Below, one piece after another: positions 15,504 through 23,458 of a stretch of 40,556 nucleotides of DNA (position 1 is its first letter; each line of letters begins with the position of its first letter). Origin of the DNA: JBMNTQ01 sp050945815 (GTDB lineage: Bacteria > Bacillota > Clostridia > Christensenellales > JBMNTQ01). Below the pieces are notes generated by a model that worked only from the letters and a program-made list of their open reading frames with translations, made no database searches and was not told the DNA's origin. A program made the translations under genes and the position numbers. The stretch lies in NCBI GenBank assembly GCA_050945815.1, contig JBMNTQ010000003.1:1-40556 (forward strand). Direction: 5' to 3'.

Positions 15504-15532
15504 TTGACGCAAAGGAACAATGGTGTTAAACT
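15504..15532 (+). promoter_or_regulatory. sigma-A promoter of the radical-SAM/DUF2344/rng unit
   Basis: TTGACG (15504-15509), 17 bases, TAAACT (15527-15532), 20 bases after the spoIVFB stop. Leader of about 40 nt. Confidence 0.55.
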
Positions 15533-15580
15533 AATTTATACCCTATTTTTAAACAAAAAAGAAACTGGAGCAAAGTTGCG

Positions 15581-17416
15581 TTGTGTGAACTGGAACAAAA
15601 ACTGGAGATGATTTTGCCTCTGGTAGAGAAGCCTTCCCGCTATACTGGAAATGAGCTGAATATCTGCCGCAAGGCGGATGCTTCGGTTCGTTATCTGTTT
15701 TTGTTCCCTGATGTTTATGAGGTGGGGATGTCGCATCTGGGTGGGAAAATTCTGTATGAAGTCATCAATGCGGACACGGACACGGCAGGTGAACGTGCTT
15801 TTGCGCCTTGGCCGGATATGGAAGAAAAAATGCGCGAGCAGGGAATTCCCCTTTTCTCGTTGGAAACGAAAACCCCTGCTGCGGCCTTTGATTTTTTGGG
15901 ATTTACTCTGCAATATGAGATGAGCTATACCAATGTTTTGAACATGCTGGATTTGGCCGGATTGCCGCTTCGGGCGGCAGACCGGGGAGAGGACGCTCCG
16001 ATTGTGATGGTGGGCGGCCCTTGCGCGTTCAACGCAGAGCCCATCGCCCCTTTTGTGGACATGGTAGCTTTGGGCGATGGTGAGGAGAGCATGGGGGAGG
16101 TTTTGGCGCTATATCGGGAATGCCGGGCAAAGGGGCAGGGCAAGGAGGCGTTTTTGCGCCGAGCTTGCGCCATTGAGGGCATATATGTGCCGGGATTTTA
16201 TCAGCCGCGCTACGACCAGGACGGCGTTTATCAAGGGACGTTTCCGACCCGCAGCTATGCGCCGGCGACTGTTCAGAAGCGTATTCTTTGGGATTTGCGG
16301 GAATGGGCGCTGAGCAAGCCTATTGTGCCGTATTTGTCGGTGGTGCATGACCGGATTATGCTGGAAGTTTTCCGGGGCTGTACCCGGGGCTGCCGTTTTT
16401 GTCAAGCGGGATATATCTACCGGCCGGTGCGGGAGCGTACGGCGTTAGATTTGCTGGAGACGGCCAAGGAGTTGGTGGAGGCGACCGGGTATGAGGAGAT
16501 GTCGCTAAGTTCGCTCAGTACCGGCGACTATTCCCAGCTGATAGAGCTTTTGCCGTTGTTGACGCAGACCTTTGAGCAGCAGCGAGTGGCTTTGTCGTTG
16601 CCTTCTTTGCGCGTCGATTCCTTTGTGAAGGAATATGCCCGGGAGGTGGGAAAGGTAAAGAGAACCGGATTGACCTTCGCGCCGGAGGCGGGCACCCAGC
16701 GTCTTCGGGATGTGATTAACAAGGGTGTGACTGAGCAGGACTTGCTGCGTACGGTTTCGGATGCTTTTGCGGGCGGCTATAATGTGGTGAAGCTTTATTT
16801 TATGATTGGGCTGCCCACAGAGACGGACGAGGATTTGGACGGCATTGCGGACTTGGTGAGAAAAGTCGGGGATTGTTATTACCAGATTCCCAAGCAGCAG
16901 CGGGCCCGGGGGCTGACGGTTACGGTGAGCGTTTCTTCTTTTGTACCCAAACCTCACACGCCGTTTCAATGGTGTGCGCAGGATAGTATGCAGGAGCTTT
17001 TGCGCAAACAACGATATTTGAAATCTATTTTGAACATGCGCTATGTGAAATACCAGTGGCATGATAGTAAACTGAGTTTTCTGGAAGGGGTTTTTGCCCG
17101 AGGCGGCCGGGAGTTGGCCGAGGTTTTGGAGGCGGCCCATGCTTTGGGTTGCCGCTTTGACGGCTGGCAGGAGCATTTTGATTATGAGCGTTGGATGCAG
17201 GCATTTGAGCAGGCCGGCCTATCGCCCCAGGAGAAAACCGGCGCTTTTGCGCTGACAGACCCATTGCCCTGGGCACATCTTTCCGCTCAGATTGAGCAAG
17301 ACTATTTTCGGCGGGAGTATGAGAGGGCGATTCGGGCGCAAACGACCCGGGATTGCCGGGAGGGCTGTAACAATTGCGGCATTGCAGGGTGCAGCGGGGT
17401 GGTTGTATGCGGATGA
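15581..17416 (+). CDS. radical SAM protein of the TIGR03960 type (function unresolved)
   Basis: 611 residues. A B12-binding-like N-terminal domain (about 35-180; LFPDVYEVGMSHLGGKILYE, VMVGGPCAFNAEPIAPFVD and ALGDGEES) precedes the radical SAM core. The cluster ligands are Cys267, Cys271 and Cys274 in FRGCTRGCRFCQAG, and LTFAPEAGTQRLRDVINKG and KLYFMIGLPTETDEDLDGI are typical of B12-dependent radical SAM enzymes. The tail carries a second cysteine-rich motif, CREGCNNCGIAGCSG. TTG start at 15581, ten bases after GGAG. The next gene overlaps the stop. In other genomes the two proteins occur as neighbours or as a single fused polypeptide, commonly by rng and rplU. No substrate is known to me; an RNA or ribosomal-protein target is only suggested by context. 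Confidence 0.88.
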   Translation: MCELEQKLEMILPLVEKPSRYTGNELNICRKADASVRYLFLFPDVYEVGMSHLGGKILYEVINADTDTAGERAFAPWPDMEEKMREQGIPLFSLETKTPAAAFDFLGFTLQYEMSYTNVLNMLDLAGLPLRAADRGEDAPIVMVGGPCAFNAEPIAPFVDMVALGDGEESMGEVLALYRECRAKGQGKEAFLRRACAIEGIYVPGFYQPRYDQDGVYQGTFPTRSYAPATVQKRILWDLREWALSKPIVPYLSVVHDRIMLEVFRGCTRGCRFCQAGYIYRPVRERTALDLLETAKELVEATGYEEMSLSSLSTGDYSQLIELLPLLTQTFEQQRVALSLPSLRVDSFVKEYAREVGKVKRTGLTFAPEAGTQRLRDVINKGVTEQDLLRTVSDAFAGGYNVVKLYFMIGLPTETDEDLDGIADLVRKVGDCYYQIPKQQRARGLTVTVSVSSFVPKPHTPFQWCAQDSMQELLRKQRYLKSILNMRYVKYQWHDSKLSFLEGVFARGGRELAEVLEAAHALGCRFDGWQEHFDYERWMQAFEQAGLSPQEKTGAFALTDPLPWAHLSAQIEQDYFRREYERAIRAQTTRDCREGCNNCGIAGCSGVVVCG

Positions 17417-18057
17417 TGGCTAGATTTTCCAAGGGAGAGGGCGTGCGCTTTTCCTCGCATCTGGACACCCAGCGCCTGTTTCAGCGGGCTATGCGGCGGG
17501 CGAAGATTCCGTGTAGATTTTCTCAAGGGTACAACCCCCATCCAGTTATGTCGTTTGCCAGTGCTTTGCCGGTGGGGGCGACGAGTGAAGGGGAATATGT
17601 GGATATTGCTCTGGCGCAGGAGTTGGCATCGGAATCGTTTGTGGAGCGGATGAACGGCGCGCTGCCGGAGGCGGTGCGTATTGTGGGGGCGCGTCCAATT
17701 GAGGATTCGTTTCCTTCTTTAACGTCGAAGGTGTATGCAGCGCGCTACCGGGTGGACTTCTTGCAGGGGGGGGAATGGGCGGCTCCTGTGCGGCACTTTC
17801 TCTCTAAGGACAGCGTATTTGTGGAAAAGCAGGGGAAGGGCGGGCTGCGCAGCTTGGATATTCGGCCGCTGGTGTATGAACTGACGCTTAAAGGAGATGG
17901 GCTGGATATGCTGTTGGCTGCGTCCAGCGCGGCCAGTGTTTCGCCTAAGCTGTTGCTTAAGGCTCTTTATGGCGGGGAGAGCAGCGCGCGTTTATGCCGT
18001 TTGGAGATGTACGCAGACCGGCAGGGAACGTCGCTTTTTGATTGGAAGGAACAATGA
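17407..18057 (+). CDS. TIGR03936/DUF2344 partner of the radical SAM protein
   Basis: 216 residues from ATG 17407; an alternative ATG at 17413 overlaps the previous stop as ATGA. RFSKGEGVRFSSHLDTQRLF and RRAKIPCRFSQGYNPHP are the family signature, followed by MSFASALPVGATSEGEYVDI. The rest is a less conserved alpha-beta region ending in a short acidic tail. The family has no enzyme assignment. Because it is often fused to the C-terminus of the radical SAM protein, it is probably a substrate-recognition or RNA-binding part of the same enzyme; this is inference. rng starts 41 bases downstream. Confidence 0.88.
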   Translation: MRMMARFSKGEGVRFSSHLDTQRLFQRAMRRAKIPCRFSQGYNPHPVMSFASALPVGATSEGEYVDIALAQELASESFVERMNGALPEAVRIVGARPIEDSFPSLTSKVYAARYRVDFLQGGEWAAPVRHFLSKDSVFVEKQGKGGLRSLDIRPLVYELTLKGDGLDMLLAASSAASVSPKLLLKALYGGESSARLCRLEMYADRQGTSLFDWKEQ

Positions 18058-18098
18058 ATGTATGGCTTTGATATTTTTTCTAAAGGTGGCCTTTTTAT

Positions 18099-19601
18099 AT
18101 GAAGATTGAGTTGATATCGGATAAAAATCTGCATGAAACCCGGGTTGCATTATTAGAAGATGGGGACCTGGCGGAACTCTACGTTGAGCGGGCGGATAAC
18201 AGAAGATTGGTGGGGAATATTTATATGGGCCAGGTGGCCAACGTTTTGCCGGGGATGGACGCAGCTTTTGTGGACGTGGGCCTGGAGAAGAACGCTTTTC
18301 TCCATGCGTGTGATATCTTGGTGGATAGCTCGGACTTTGAATTTGAGGGACAAAACACGAAGGTGCAGCTAAAGCCCAGCATTCGCAGTATGCTCAAACA
18401 GGGGCAGCATATTATGGTGCAGGTTCTGAAAGACCCAGGCGGCACCAAGGGCGCTAAGGTGACCACCCATGTGACCTTGCCCGGACGCATGGTGGTTTTG
18501 ATGCCTACGGTGGATCATATTGGGGTGTCTCGCCGCATTGAGGGCGAGGAGGAACGCAGCCGGCTCAAGAGTATGATGGAGCGGATTAAGCCGCAGAATA
18601 TGGGCGTGATTGTGCGTACGGTGGCCGAGGGTAAATCGGAGCAGGATTTTGTGGAGGAGCTGGCGTACCTTTGCCGCCTTTGGGAGGAAGTTCAGGCCAA
18701 GGCGGAGGAGAAAGCCCCTGCTTTGATTCATGCGGAGGGGGATGTGCTGTATCGCTGTGTGCGCGATTTGTTTACGGCGCAGGTTAGCCGCTTTGTGGTG
18801 CATCGGGAGCATGCGGAGAAGGTGAGATCGCTGACCCGGGCGATTGCGCCGCAGCTTTTGAACCGTATTGAGATTTTTGACGGAGACATGCCTTTTGATG
18901 CGTTTAACCTGGAAAACAAGGTGGACCGGGCGCTGCATACGAAAGTTTGGCTGAAGAGCGGGGGCTATTTGATGTTTGATAGCACCGAGGCGCTGATGGT
19001 CGTGGATGTGAACACAGGAAAGTATGTGGGCAGCGAGAATTTGCAGGATACCATTTTAAAGACCAATTTGGAAGCGGCGCGGGAGATTGCGCGGCAGCTT
19101 CGGTTGCGTAACATCAGCGGTATCATCATCATTGATTTTATTGATATGGAGCAGGACAGCCACAAAAAGATCGTGGTGGACGCTTTGTCGGAAGCGATGA
19201 AGCGGGATCGGAATAAGTCTAATGTGCTGGGCATGACGGGGCTGGGGCTGGTGGAGATGACGCGCAAGAAATCTCGTCAGCGGCTGGATGATATTATGTT
19301 GATAAAATGCCCGTGCTGCAGCGGGGATGGGCGGCTGCTTTCGCCGGAAACAGTGGCCCTGGATATCAGCCGCGAGGCGCTGGACTGGCTGCGGCGGCCA
19401 GATTGTGAGGCGGTTGTGGTCAATGTTCATAGCTGTGTGGCGCAGTATATTGCGTCGAGATGTAAGGCTGGCGGGTTTTTCAAAAACTTGCAGGGAAAGA
19501 CGATTTATGTGCGTGCTAATACGCGTATGAAGCAGGAACGATTTGAAATTATGGAATACACGGTGGCGGATGATGTGACGGGTTGTGATATTTATTGTTG
19601 A
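18099..19601 (+). CDS. rng: ribonuclease G/E family endoribonuclease
   Basis: Magnesium-dependent 5'-end-sensing endonuclease for rRNA maturation and mRNA decay. 500 residues, RNase G-sized, without the long scaffold tail of RNase E. The S1 domain (about 35-125) contains GNIYMGQVANVLPGMDAAFV. The DNase I-like catalytic part has LMVVDVNTGKYVG and IIIIDFIDMEQDSHKK with the paired metal-binding Asp residues. KCPCCSGDGRL (about 406-416) is the zinc-link variant. ATG 18099 lies behind AAAGGTGG. Clostridia often keep rng directly upstream of rplU, as here, although B. subtilis lacks rng. Confidence 0.95.
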   Translation: MKIELISDKNLHETRVALLEDGDLAELYVERADNRRLVGNIYMGQVANVLPGMDAAFVDVGLEKNAFLHACDILVDSSDFEFEGQNTKVQLKPSIRSMLKQGQHIMVQVLKDPGGTKGAKVTTHVTLPGRMVVLMPTVDHIGVSRRIEGEEERSRLKSMMERIKPQNMGVIVRTVAEGKSEQDFVEELAYLCRLWEEVQAKAEEKAPALIHAEGDVLYRCVRDLFTAQVSRFVVHREHAEKVRSLTRAIAPQLLNRIEIFDGDMPFDAFNLENKVDRALHTKVWLKSGGYLMFDSTEALMVVDVNTGKYVGSENLQDTILKTNLEAAREIARQLRLRNISGIIIIDFIDMEQDSHKKIVVDALSEAMKRDRNKSNVLGMTGLGLVEMTRKKSRQRLDDIMLIKCPCCSGDGRLLSPETVALDISREALDWLRRPDCEAVVVNVHSCVAQYIASRCKAGGFFKNLQGKTIYVRANTRMKQERFEIMEYTVADDVTGCDIYC

Positions 19602-19627
19602 CATGGATTTTACCGTTGTGGTAAAAT
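19598..19627 (+). promoter_or_regulatory. sigma-A promoter of rplU-prp-rpmA
   Basis: Consensus -35 TTGACA (19598-19603) overlaps the rng stop codon; 18 bases later TAAAAT (19622-19627). The resulting leader is about 90 nt. Confidence 0.75.
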
Positions 19628-19718
19628 GATTCGGTAAGCCGCTCAGAATCGGTTTTTTTAAGTCTCTTGGACAGGTTTTACGGGAGCACCGAGTTTTGGC
19701 GAGACTGGGTAGAGGAGG
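19628..19718 (+). promoter_or_regulatory. structured rplU leader (candidate L21 leader)
   Basis: The leader holds a hairpin AAGCCG/CGGTTT (about 19636-19656) followed by TTTTT, terminator-like, and a second element in which AGTCTC (19661-19666) pairs with GAGACT (19700-19705) around an inner domain. Bacillota rplU messages commonly carry an autoregulatory L21 leader, so attenuation is plausible. I did not match it to a covariance model. Confidence 0.45.
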
Positions 19719-19724
19719 TGCGTG

Positions 19725-20066
19725 ATGTACGCGATTATTGAAACAGGCAGTAAGCAGTATAAGGTTTGTGCCGGCGATGTGATTTATGTAGAAAAACTGA
19801 ATGCGCAGGAAGGCGAAACCGTGCAGTTTGATGTTCTGATGCTGTCGGATGGAAGCGGCGTTAAGGCCGGTACACCGATTTTGGACGGCGTTTCTGTGGA
19901 AGGCGAAGTATTGGGCCATGGCAAGAGCGCAAAGGTTATTGTGTTTAAATATAAGTCCAAGAAAAACTACCGTGTCAAGCAGGGGCACAGGCAGCCGTTT
20001 ACCAAAGTGAAGATCGTTTCCGTTGCCGGACACAAGGCTGTTGCGCAGGAAGCGGAAGCAAACTAG
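19725..20066 (+). CDS. rplU: 50S ribosomal protein L21
   Basis: Structural protein of the large subunit, contacting 23S rRNA. 113 residues. MYAIIETGSKQYKVCAGDVI is the family N-terminus and KYKSKKNYRVKQGHRQPFTK the conserved C-terminal RNA-binding stretch. ATG 19725 is preferred to GTG 19722; GAGGAGG ends 6 bases upstream. It starts the classical rplU-prp-rpmA operon and is separated from prp by one base. Confidence 0.98.
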   Translation: MYAIIETGSKQYKVCAGDVIYVEKLNAQEGETVQFDVLMLSDGSGVKAGTPILDGVSVEGEVLGHGKSAKVIVFKYKSKKNYRVKQGHRQPFTKVKIVSVAGHKAVAQEAEAN

Positions 20067-20067
20067 C

Positions 20068-20391
20068 ATGACTAGAATTCACCTTTGGAAAAAGGACGGA
20101 CTTTATTTGGGCCTTCAGGCAAATGGTCACACCGGCTTTGCCGAGGAAGGGCGGGACATTGTTTGCGCGGCGGTTTCCGTGCTTTGTCAGACTATGATTG
20201 TAGGGCTGGATGAGGTTGCGGGCGTATCTCCTGATTATCGGATAGAAGACGGTGAGCTTTTTTGCCGGGTAGGGGAGGATAACGCCAAGAGACGCGACGT
20301 GCAGGCAATTCTGCGCACGATTGTGAAGGGCTTGCAGGCAGTGTATGAACAGTATCCAGATTTTATGGAACTCTTGGAGATGGAGGTGTAG
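20068..20391 (+). CDS. prp: Prp, cysteine protease that matures L27
   Basis: Ribosomal-processing protease (YsxB) that removes the N-terminal extension of L27, an essential step in the Bacillota that have it. 107 residues from ATG 20068. The catalytic pair is His21 in ANGHTGFAEEGRDIVC and Cys33 in VCAAVSVL, in the usual spacing. It lies between rplU and rpmA, and its substrate gene starts 4 bases downstream and carries the matching extension. Confidence 0.95.
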   Translation: MTRIHLWKKDGLYLGLQANGHTGFAEEGRDIVCAAVSVLCQTMIVGLDEVAGVSPDYRIEDGELFCRVGEDNAKRRDVQAILRTIVKGLQAVYEQYPDFMELLEMEV

Positions 20392-20395
20392 AAGA

Positions 20396-20686
20396 ATGTT
20401 TAAAATGAATTTACAGCTTTTTGCGCATAAGAAGGGCGTGGGAAGCTCTCGTAATGGCCGAGATAGTGAGAGCAAGCGGCTGGGCGCCAAGCGGGCAGAC
20501 GGGCAGTTTGTTTTGGCGGGCAACATACTGGTGCGCCAGAGGGGTACCAAGATACACCCGGGCAACAACGTAGGCAGAGGTAAGGATGATACGCTGTTTG
20601 CTATGGCTTCCGGTGTGGTGCGCTTTGAGCGTTTGGGTAAAGACCGCAAGCGCGTCAGCGTGTACCCTCAGGAAATTGCGCAATAA
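20396..20686 (+). CDS. rpmA: 50S ribosomal protein L27 with Prp-cleaved extension
   Basis: L27 reaches the peptidyl transferase centre with its N-terminus. 96 residues. The first nine, MFKMNLQLF, form the cleavable extension; the Prp site is after Phe9, leaving AHKKGVGSSRNGRDS as the mature start. The family motif is usually LQFFA; here it is LQLFA. KRADGQFVLAGNILVRQRGT and HPGNNVGRGKDDTLFA are standard L27 sequence. A strong terminator follows. Confidence 0.98.
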   Translation: MFKMNLQLFAHKKGVGSSRNGRDSESKRLGAKRADGQFVLAGNILVRQRGTKIHPGNNVGRGKDDTLFAMASGVVRFERLGKDRKRVSVYPQEIAQ

Positions 20687-20716
20687 ACGCAAGGCAGATT
20701 GGATGGTAATAGCGAG

Positions 20717-20745
20717 GGCCGCAGTTTGTTCTGCGGCTTTTGTGT
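20717..20745 (+). terminator. intrinsic terminator of rplU-prp-rpmA
   Basis: GCCGCAG (20718-20724), loop TTTGTT, CTGCGGC (20731-20737), then TTTTGTGTT. Confidence 0.85.
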
Positions 20746-20784
20746 TATAGTATGAAGATGGAGACTTGGGGGTCGGGGCTGGAC

Positions 20785-21663
20785 ATGGATTATCAGGATA
20801 TTGTTTGGGAGGGCGACGTTTGTATTGTAAAGGGCGTGCGGCACTTTCATCCCGCACGCATTTTTGAATGCGGGCAATGTTTTCGTTTTGAGGAAGTGGA
20901 CGGCGTTTATCAGATTGTCGCATACAGGCGCAGGCTTTTCTTGGAAAGACGGGGGCGAGACGTGGCTGCGTATCCTTGTACGCCCGAGGATTTTGAACAG
21001 ATTTGGAAAGATTATTTCGACCTGGGCCGCAGCTATGAGCAGTTGTGCGCTGGATTAGCCGAGGATGAGCGCCTTAAAGAGGGCATATGCTATGGCGAGG
21101 GGCTGCGTATTTTGCGGCAGCAGCCGTTTGAGACGCTGGTTTCCTTTATTATTTCGGCCAATAACAACATCGGCCGTATCCGGGGGATCGTGGGGCGGTT
21201 GTGTGAGCGCTATGGCGACTTGTTGGAGGATGACTATGGGACGTACTATGCGTTTCCTGAGCCTTGGCAGTTGGCGGCGGTAACCCAGGAGGATTATCGG
21301 GAGATTGGAGCAGGGTATCGGGCGGTGTATCTGGCCAAAACGGTGGAGCAGGTGGTGGGGGGGAAGGACCTGGAGAGGATTCGTTCCTTGAATTATGCGG
21401 AGGCGAAGCGCGAGCTGCTTGCTTTTCCCGGTGTGGGGCCAAAGGTTTCGGACTGTATTTTATTGTTTGCTTATGGCTTTGGGCGTGCTTTTCCGGTAGA
21501 CGTTTGGGTGCGGCGCAGTATGCAGGCATATTTGGGGGGAGACGCTACGGAGGATGAGATTCGGCAGTATGCTTTCCGGCGCTTTCGCGAGGTGGCGGGG
21601 CTGGCCCAGCAGTATCTGTTTTTCTATGAGCGGGCTCGTAAACGCAAAAAGGGCGGCGCATAG
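20785..21663 (+). CDS. ogg: 8-oxoguanine DNA glycosylase/AP lyase
   Basis: Base-excision repair enzyme that removes 8-oxoguanine from DNA. 292 residues from ATG 20785, the size of the clostridial Ogg1-like group. The N-terminal domain has FHPARIFECGQCFRFEE. SFIISANNNIGRIRGIVGRL is the helical core. The helix-hairpin-helix FPGVGPKVSDCILLFAYG holds the catalytic Lys, and FPVDVWVRR supplies the catalytic Asp. Upstream ATGs at 20752 and 20758 are in frame but lie against the rpmA terminator and a TATAGT box at 20746, so they are less likely starts. It stands alone between the ribosomal operon and guaB. Confidence 0.9.
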   Translation: MDYQDIVWEGDVCIVKGVRHFHPARIFECGQCFRFEEVDGVYQIVAYRRRLFLERRGRDVAAYPCTPEDFEQIWKDYFDLGRSYEQLCAGLAEDERLKEGICYGEGLRILRQQPFETLVSFIISANNNIGRIRGIVGRLCERYGDLLEDDYGTYYAFPEPWQLAAVTQEDYREIGAGYRAVYLAKTVEQVVGGKDLERIRSLNYAEAKRELLAFPGVGPKVSDCILLFAYGFGRAFPVDVWVRRSMQAYLGGDATEDEIRQYAFRRFREVAGLAQQYLFFYERARKRKKGGA

Positions 21664-21699
21664 GGGGAGGGAACGCCCTCTTTGCATCCTAAGAGGTTC

Positions 21700-21728
21700 T
21701 TGACACCTTATTGAAACTCTGATAGATT
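21700..21728 (+). promoter_or_regulatory. sigma-A promoter of guaB
   Basis: TTGACA (21700-21705), 17 bases, TAGATT (21723-21728). Transcription near 21735 leaves about 50 nt before the TTG start at 21788. Confidence 0.75.
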
Positions 21729-21787
21729 TTTCTTAATTATAGGTGGAGAGTGGTATGTGCTGCGAAAGGAATGAGAGGTGGGTTGTT

Positions 21788-23242
21788 TTGCAAAAGATAA
21801 TTGGAGAGGGGTTGACTTTTGACGATGTGTTGCTGGTACCCCAGGAGAGCAATATTTTGCCGAAGGATATCGACCTGACAACGAAGCTGACGGAGAGATT
21901 GGTGCTTAAAATACCGCTGATGAGCGCGGCGATGGACACGGTAACCGACGCCCGCATGGCGATTGCCATGGCTCGGGAGGGCGGGATGGGTATTATCCAT
22001 AAGAACATGAGCATAGAAGAGCAGGCGGGCCATGTGGATCGGGTGAAGCGGTCGGAGCATGGAGTTATTGTGGATCCGTTTTTTCTTTCACCGGACCATA
22101 AAATTGCTGATGCGAATGCTTTGATGGAGCGTTATCGTATTTCCGGCGTACCCATTACCAAGGACGGCATTTTAGTGGGCATCATTACCAACCGGGACCT
22201 GCGCTTTGAGACGGATTATTCACGGCTGATCAAAGAAGTGATGACCAGTGAAAACCTGATCACGGCCCCGGAGGGGACAACCCTGGAGGAGGCTAAGAAG
22301 ATTCTGGGGCGTTATAAGATTGAGAAGCTGCCCATTGTGGACCAGAACTTTGCCTTAAAGGGCCTGATTACCATTAAGGACATTGAGAAGGCTATCCGGT
22401 ATCCGAATTCTTCCAAGGACAGCGGCGGCAGGCTGTTGGCCGGCGCTGCTGTGAGCATTGGGAAGGACGCGATGGATCGGGTGGCGGCTTTGGTCGCTTC
22501 TAAGGTGGATGTGATTGCTGTGGACACCGCCCATGGACATTCCAGAAATGTTTTGGATTTGGTGAGCTTGATTAAGAAGACCTACCCTGATGTGGATGTG
22601 ATTGGCGGCAATGTGGCGACGGCAGAGGCAACCAGGGCGCTGATTGAGGCCGGAGCGGATTGCGTAAAAGTTGGCATCGGGCCGGGTTCGATTTGTACAA
22701 CCCGAGTGGTGGCGGGCATCGGTGTGCCTCAGTTGACCGCTATTATGGATTGTGCCCAGGCGGCGGCGGACGTAGGCGCCAGGATTATTGCGGATGGCGG
22801 CGTTAAGTATTCTGGGGATATTGTGAAGGCGATTGCCGGCGGCGCCGCTGTGGTTATGGTGGGCAGCCTTTTGGCCGGAACCGAAGAGAGCCCCGGAGAG
22901 ATGGAGATTTATCAGGGCAGGAACTTTAAGGTTTATCGCGGCATGGGTTCTTTAGAGGGCATGAGCCGGGGCGGAAAAGACCGCTATTTCCAAAGCGAGG
23001 CCTCGAAATTCGTTCCGGAGGGCGTGGAGGGCCGGGTGCCTTATCGCGGGCCCTTGAGTGAGACGGTTTTCCAGCTGGTAGGCGGCTTGAGGAGCGGCAT
23101 GGGCTATTGCGGTGCGCCGGATATTGAGAGCTTGTGGAGAAACGGTAAGTTTTTGCGTATTACCAATGCGGGCCTGGCGGAAAGCCACCCCCATGATGTT
23201 TTGATTACTCGGGAAGCGCCGAACTATTCGGTTAGGATTTAA
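21788..23242 (+). CDS. guaB: inosine-5'-monophosphate dehydrogenase
   Basis: NAD-dependent oxidation of IMP to XMP, the committed step to GMP. 484 residues from TTG 21788, preceded by GAGAGGTGGG; this matches the usual 485-490. An in-frame ATG at 21743 would lie only some 8 bases from the transcription start and adds non-family sequence. MQKIIGEGLTFDDVLLVPQE is the conserved start. Two CBS domains occupy about 95-215, HGVIVDPFFLSPDHKIADAN beginning them. The catalytic loop GIGPGSICTTRVVAG has Cys303, and GMGSLEGMSRGGKDRYF is the flap. A good terminator follows. It has its own promoter and is separate from the downstream pur operon. Confidence 0.98.
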   Translation: MQKIIGEGLTFDDVLLVPQESNILPKDIDLTTKLTERLVLKIPLMSAAMDTVTDARMAIAMAREGGMGIIHKNMSIEEQAGHVDRVKRSEHGVIVDPFFLSPDHKIADANALMERYRISGVPITKDGILVGIITNRDLRFETDYSRLIKEVMTSENLITAPEGTTLEEAKKILGRYKIEKLPIVDQNFALKGLITIKDIEKAIRYPNSSKDSGGRLLAGAAVSIGKDAMDRVAALVASKVDVIAVDTAHGHSRNVLDLVSLIKKTYPDVDVIGGNVATAEATRALIEAGADCVKVGIGPGSICTTRVVAGIGVPQLTAIMDCAQAAADVGARIIADGGVKYSGDIVKAIAGGAAVVMVGSLLAGTEESPGEMEIYQGRNFKVYRGMGSLEGMSRGGKDRYFQSEASKFVPEGVEGRVPYRGPLSETVFQLVGGLRSGMGYCGAPDIESLWRNGKFLRITNAGLAESHPHDVLITREAPNYSVRI

Positions 23243-23257
23243 GCTGTTTTGATGAAG

Positions 23258-23294
23258 GCCCGCCCTTTTCGCGGAGAAAAGGACGGGCTTTTTT
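23258..23294 (+). terminator. intrinsic terminator of guaB
   Basis: GCCCGCCCTTTTC (23258-23270), loop GCGGA, GAAAAGGACGGGC (23276-23288) pair with one mismatch, followed by TTTTTT. Confidence 0.9.
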
Positions 23295-23415
23295 CGCGGA
23301 GGAAACGAGCGGGCAGGTTTAGGGTGGACTATTTTCCCTGAAGCGTTTAGCAAGGTGAGGGAGATTGTCTGCCGGATGGGCGTTTTTTGCAGGAGGCGGG
23401 ATGGGTGGCCTAGGG

Positions 23416-23441
23416 ATTGTATGGCGGGATTGTATGGCGGG
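23416..23441 (+). repeat. 13-bp perfect tandem duplication
   Basis: ATTGTATGGCGGG occurs at 23416-23428 and again at 23429-23441 without a gap, just upstream of the larC start. It looks like a recent slippage duplication in untranslated sequence. Confidence 0.9.
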
Positions 23442-23458
23442 AGGATGGGGAAGACTTG

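Noticed and set aside
21666..21684. Terminator after ogg (GAGGG/CCCTC)
   Set aside because: Only a 5-bp stem with three Ts; too weak to list.
21743..21787. guaB start at ATG 21743
   Set aside because: Only about 8 bases from the predicted transcription start, no ribosome site, and 15 residues beyond the normal IMPDH N-terminus.
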